NCBI RefSeq assembly: GCF_008830365.1 | Contig: NZ_WBKI01000001.1 | Location: 868,001-932,000, forward strand | DNA: 64,000 nt | Direction of reading: 5' to 3' | Origin: Serratia proteamaculans | Lineage (GTDB): Bacteria > Pseudomonadota > Gammaproteobacteria > Enterobacterales > Enterobacteriaceae | Shown here: positions 61,783 to 64,000 of the stretch, one piece after another | Layout: the number at the start of each line of letters is the position of its first letter | How positions within the stretch are numbered: position 1 is the first letter of the stretch | Position numbers and translations under genes: made by a program | The notes under the pieces: model-generated | What the model saw: the letters and a program-made list of their open reading frames with translations, nothing else | Told to the model about the DNA's origin: nothing | The model's database searches: none

Positions 61783-64000
61783 GGTTGTTCCCCAGGTTTT
61801 GAGAGGGCCTGTTCCAGCCACTCCTGTAAATTGTCGCCAAAGCGCAGGCTGCGCCACAGCTGAAACACGTTTTCCTGATGGCTATAGTTCAGGATAACCT
61901 CTCGTTTGGCACTTTTTTGCGGGTTGACCCCATCGATACGCGCCTTCAGCGTCAGTTCACCGAGATTGTCCAAATCGACCCTGGCCTTGGAACGGTTAAT
62001 CTCCATATAGCGCAGCCAGTCGATCGCTGCGCCGGTCGCCAGATTATTACTGCCGATAGCATCGGCCATGTCCTTGTCCAACCGCAGTGTCAGCATGCCG
62101 GAGTTAGCGATCCACCCGTTGTGCACCAGCCATTTGGGGTGATTCAGGTACAACGGCAGCTCACCGTCTACCCGCCCGGACATGGCAAACTGTTTGGGTT
62201 TCAGCGCGGTAAACAAGGCGCTGAGATCGACCTTATCCAGTTTCAGTACCGCAGCATCGTGCTGTGGCATGCGCAACGCTGACAGGCTGATACGGCCGTT
62301 CAGCGCGTCCACCCCGACGTTGCTCAGCGTCAGCGGAGCCTGCTCGCTGTAAGGATAGGTACCTTGAAGATCGGCGCTAATATTCTGCATTTCGAACAGG
62401 TTGCTGAACGACTTGATACGTAACGTCACCGGTTGCTTGGCACCAAGTTGCCACAGATGATTCTTAAGTCGGTAGGACATCACAAAGTCCAGTCCGCTCA
62501 TCTCGCCGTCTTTCAGCCACATGCCGCCATTTTTCACCACCCAGTGCCCACCAGCCTCAAAGCCCTGAACCCGGGCGGCGGAGAACGCGGACTGGGCATA
62601 AAACTCGCCGTCACGCAGTTTGATATTCAGATCCGGCGAGATCAGCGGTTGGAACACTTTCAGCGATTGTTTCGGCCACCAACCCTCGCCGCGTAAACGC
62701 TCGCCGTCCCAGCGTCCCCGCAGAGCTATCGGCCCTATCTGTTCCGCCTGCAGCTTGCCTTGTAACTGGAAGCTGTCCGGCGTCTTGCCCTTGAGCTGCA
62801 GAGCCAGCACCGGGGCTGGCAGGTAACCGCCGTTGGTGAAGCTGACCTTGCCCGAGACCAGTTGCAGTTCACCATTGAACGCCGGTGCCTGCGGGTCACG
62901 CTGCCAACGCAGCGGTTGGCTGAGGCTGAGCCGCGGCGCATCCACCGTCACCATGCTGTATTTCAACTGATCGAAACCGGTAGAAAGGCGATCCAGTACC
63001 AGGGTGGTATCCTGCCAACTGCCGCTGCCAGCGACATCCCAGGCGGCCTGCAGCGGCGGCAATTGACCGTTACCCCAGTAGCGCCATTGCCAGTTGCCGT
63101 GGTCCGGCCAAAAGTCCTGTGCCTTACCGTCCAGATGCAGCTTAAAGCGGCCCCAGTAGCTGTCACTGGCGTTAATGATCGCCTGCAGCCGGCCGGTGAT
63201 ACCGGCGGCAGTGACTTTCACTCCGGCCAGCGGCAACCGCGCCTCTTCCAGTTTCATTTCCGGCGTGGCGTTACCCCACAACCGCAGCAGTGAACCTGAC
63301 TGCAATACCAGCGTCGGGTTAAGAATGGTGCCGCTGAGGATGCCGGGAATGGAGGCGGTCATTGAAAAGTCGGCCAGATTCGCCTGACCGGTCAGTTGGA
63401 AGCGTAAATCGCTGTCAATCAACCCGACCTTACCCGGCCCCAACGTCAATACCGCGTTGCCTTTGCCGTTATGGCCGTCGGTAATGACGTTTAAACGAGC
63501 GCTGATCTGGGTTTCATCAAAGCCTTTGCTCCAGTTATGCAGCGCAATGCTCAGTCCACCGTTAAGCGGTTGCTGGCTGTATGGCCAACGCCACTCCCCC
63601 TGTTTAATACTGACCTGCTGCGGGTTGATTTCCCACGGCAAGCTCGCCAGCGGTTTATCGGCCCCCTTTTCCGTCAGTGTCAGCACCCCCTGCTGCTGCT
63701 GCCAGCGCATGTCCAGCAGCAAAGGTTTTTCCAGGTAGGCGGTCTGTATTTCTCCCTGCAGTGCTCCTTGCATCGGCATACTGTCCAAATCCAACGGAAT
63801 GGCTATCTTGCCGGTCAGATGCAGCGGCTGTGGGCTGTTTGGCGCCTTGAGCGTCAGGCTGTTCAGAGTCAGTTGCTGATGGGGATCCAACAGCGCGTCG
63901 ACGCTGATGTTAGGACCCTGATACTGCAGATGCTGGCCTTCTGCGGTGGCATGTACCTGCAGTTTTCCGGCGTAGTACTGCCATGGCAGCACCGAGAGAT
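61779..64000 (-). CDS. ydbH: YdbH, AsmA-like phospholipid-transport protein (N-terminus beyond the window)
   Basis: Partial gene: the frame runs to the right edge, so the N-terminal signal/anchor and about the first 140 residues of an about 880-residue E. coli protein are missing. The visible about 740 residues are a long beta-rich repeat (LTLNSLTLKAPNSPQPLHL, LSNVGVDALNGRISLSALRM, LSALFTALKPKQFAMSGRVD) of the AsmA/TamB/YhdP type. YdbH spans the periplasm between the membranes and moves phospholipids with YnbE and YdbL. The operon is the same as E. coli. Confidence 0.95.
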   Translation of the reverse strand, partial: LSVLPWQYYAGKLQVHATAEGQHLQYQGPNISVDALLDPHQQLTLNSLTLKAPNSPQPLHLTGKIAIPLDLDSMPMQGALQGEIQTAYLEKPLLLDMRWQQQQGVLTLTEKGADKPLASLPWEINPQQVSIKQGEWRWPYSQQPLNGGLSIALHNWSKGFDETQISARLNVITDGHNGKGNAVLTLGPGKVGLIDSDLRFQLTGQANLADFSMTASIPGILSGTILNPTLVLQSGSLLRLWGNATPEMKLEEARLPLAGVKVTAAGITGRLQAIINASDSYWGRFKLHLDGKAQDFWPDHGNWQWRYWGNGQLPPLQAAWDVAGSGSWQDTTLVLDRLSTGFDQLKYSMVTVDAPRLSLSQPLRWQRDPQAPAFNGELQLVSGKVSFTNGGYLPAPVLALQLKGKTPDSFQLQGKLQAEQIGPIALRGRWDGERLRGEGWWPKQSLKVFQPLISPDLNIKLRDGEFYAQSAFSAARVQGFEAGGHWVVKNGGMWLKDGEMSGLDFVMSYRLKNHLWQLGAKQPVTLRIKSFSNLFEMQNISADLQGTYPYSEQAPLTLSNVGVDALNGRISLSALRMPQHDAAVLKLDKVDLSALFTALKPKQFAMSGRVDGELPLYLNHPKWLVHNGWIANSGMLTLRLDKDMADAIGSNNLATGAAIDWLRYMEINRSKARVDLDNLGELTLKARIDGVNPQKSAKREVILNYSHQENVFQLWRSLRFGDNLQEWLEQALSKPGEQP

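Overview
The window looks like a chromosomal segment of a Serratia-type enterobacterium (order Enterobacterales, family Yersiniaceae). The right half follows the gene order of the Escherichia coli terminus region: ogt-fnr-uspE, pntAB, ydgH-ydgI-folM-rstA-rstB, asr-ydgU-ydgD, hrpA, azoR and ydbH-ynbE-ydbL. A Ter-like replication-arrest sequence sits between rstB and asr. An OlsF-type ornithine-lipid synthase, a protein first characterised in Serratia, and dense accessory islands between the core blocks fit the same assignment. No tRNA, rRNA, CRISPR array or insertion sequence was seen.

Left region (1-4716): the end of an aldehyde dehydrogenase gene; a three-gene minus-strand cluster (sugar-phosphate isomerase/epimerase-like protein and two alpha/beta hydrolases) divergent from a TetR regulator; and a small cupin. 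Type VI fragment (4817-7010): two tandem hcp genes and an unrecognised 289-residue protein with a Gly-rich hydrophobic core, lying against a kup gene that an internal deletion has reduced to its two ends. Housekeeping and accessory genes (7288-17294): an ArsR/SRPBCC pair, a CorA/ZntB-like transporter, a Pit-type phosphate transporter with PPK2 behind a Pho-box-like site, a PbpG-like endopeptidase, a luciferase-like oxidoreductase, and a vitamin B6 cluster. That cluster has a PtsJ-like MocR regulator divergent from a small unknown protein, a class I glutamine amidotransferase and a PdxK-like kinase.

Rhs island (17433-22555): an Eag-type chaperone, a 1436-residue PAAR-Rhs protein with a C-terminal WHH-motif nuclease tip, and a small adjoining immunity candidate. 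It is followed by ycgR, an N-formylglutamate amidohydrolase-like gene and olsF.

Amino-sugar island (26305-38071): a GH123/DUF4091-like protein, an ABC sugar importer (binding protein, two permeases, ATPase), a Gfo/Idh/MocA protein, a NagK-like ROK kinase, a DeoR/AgaR-like regulator, an AgaS-type SIS protein and a tagatose-bisphosphate-type aldolase. Together these read as a non-PTS route for N-acetylgalactosamine-type sugars. A CTTTCRGTT motif recurs in the two long intergenic regions of this island and is a candidate operator for the DeoR-type regulator.

Right region (38393-64000): a mini fimbrial-like protein, then the conserved terminus-region genes. RstA-RstB are encoded here, and an RstA-box-like site lies upstream of asr. 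The last three genes encode the YdbH-YnbE-YdbL envelope lipid-transport set; ydbH runs off the window edge.
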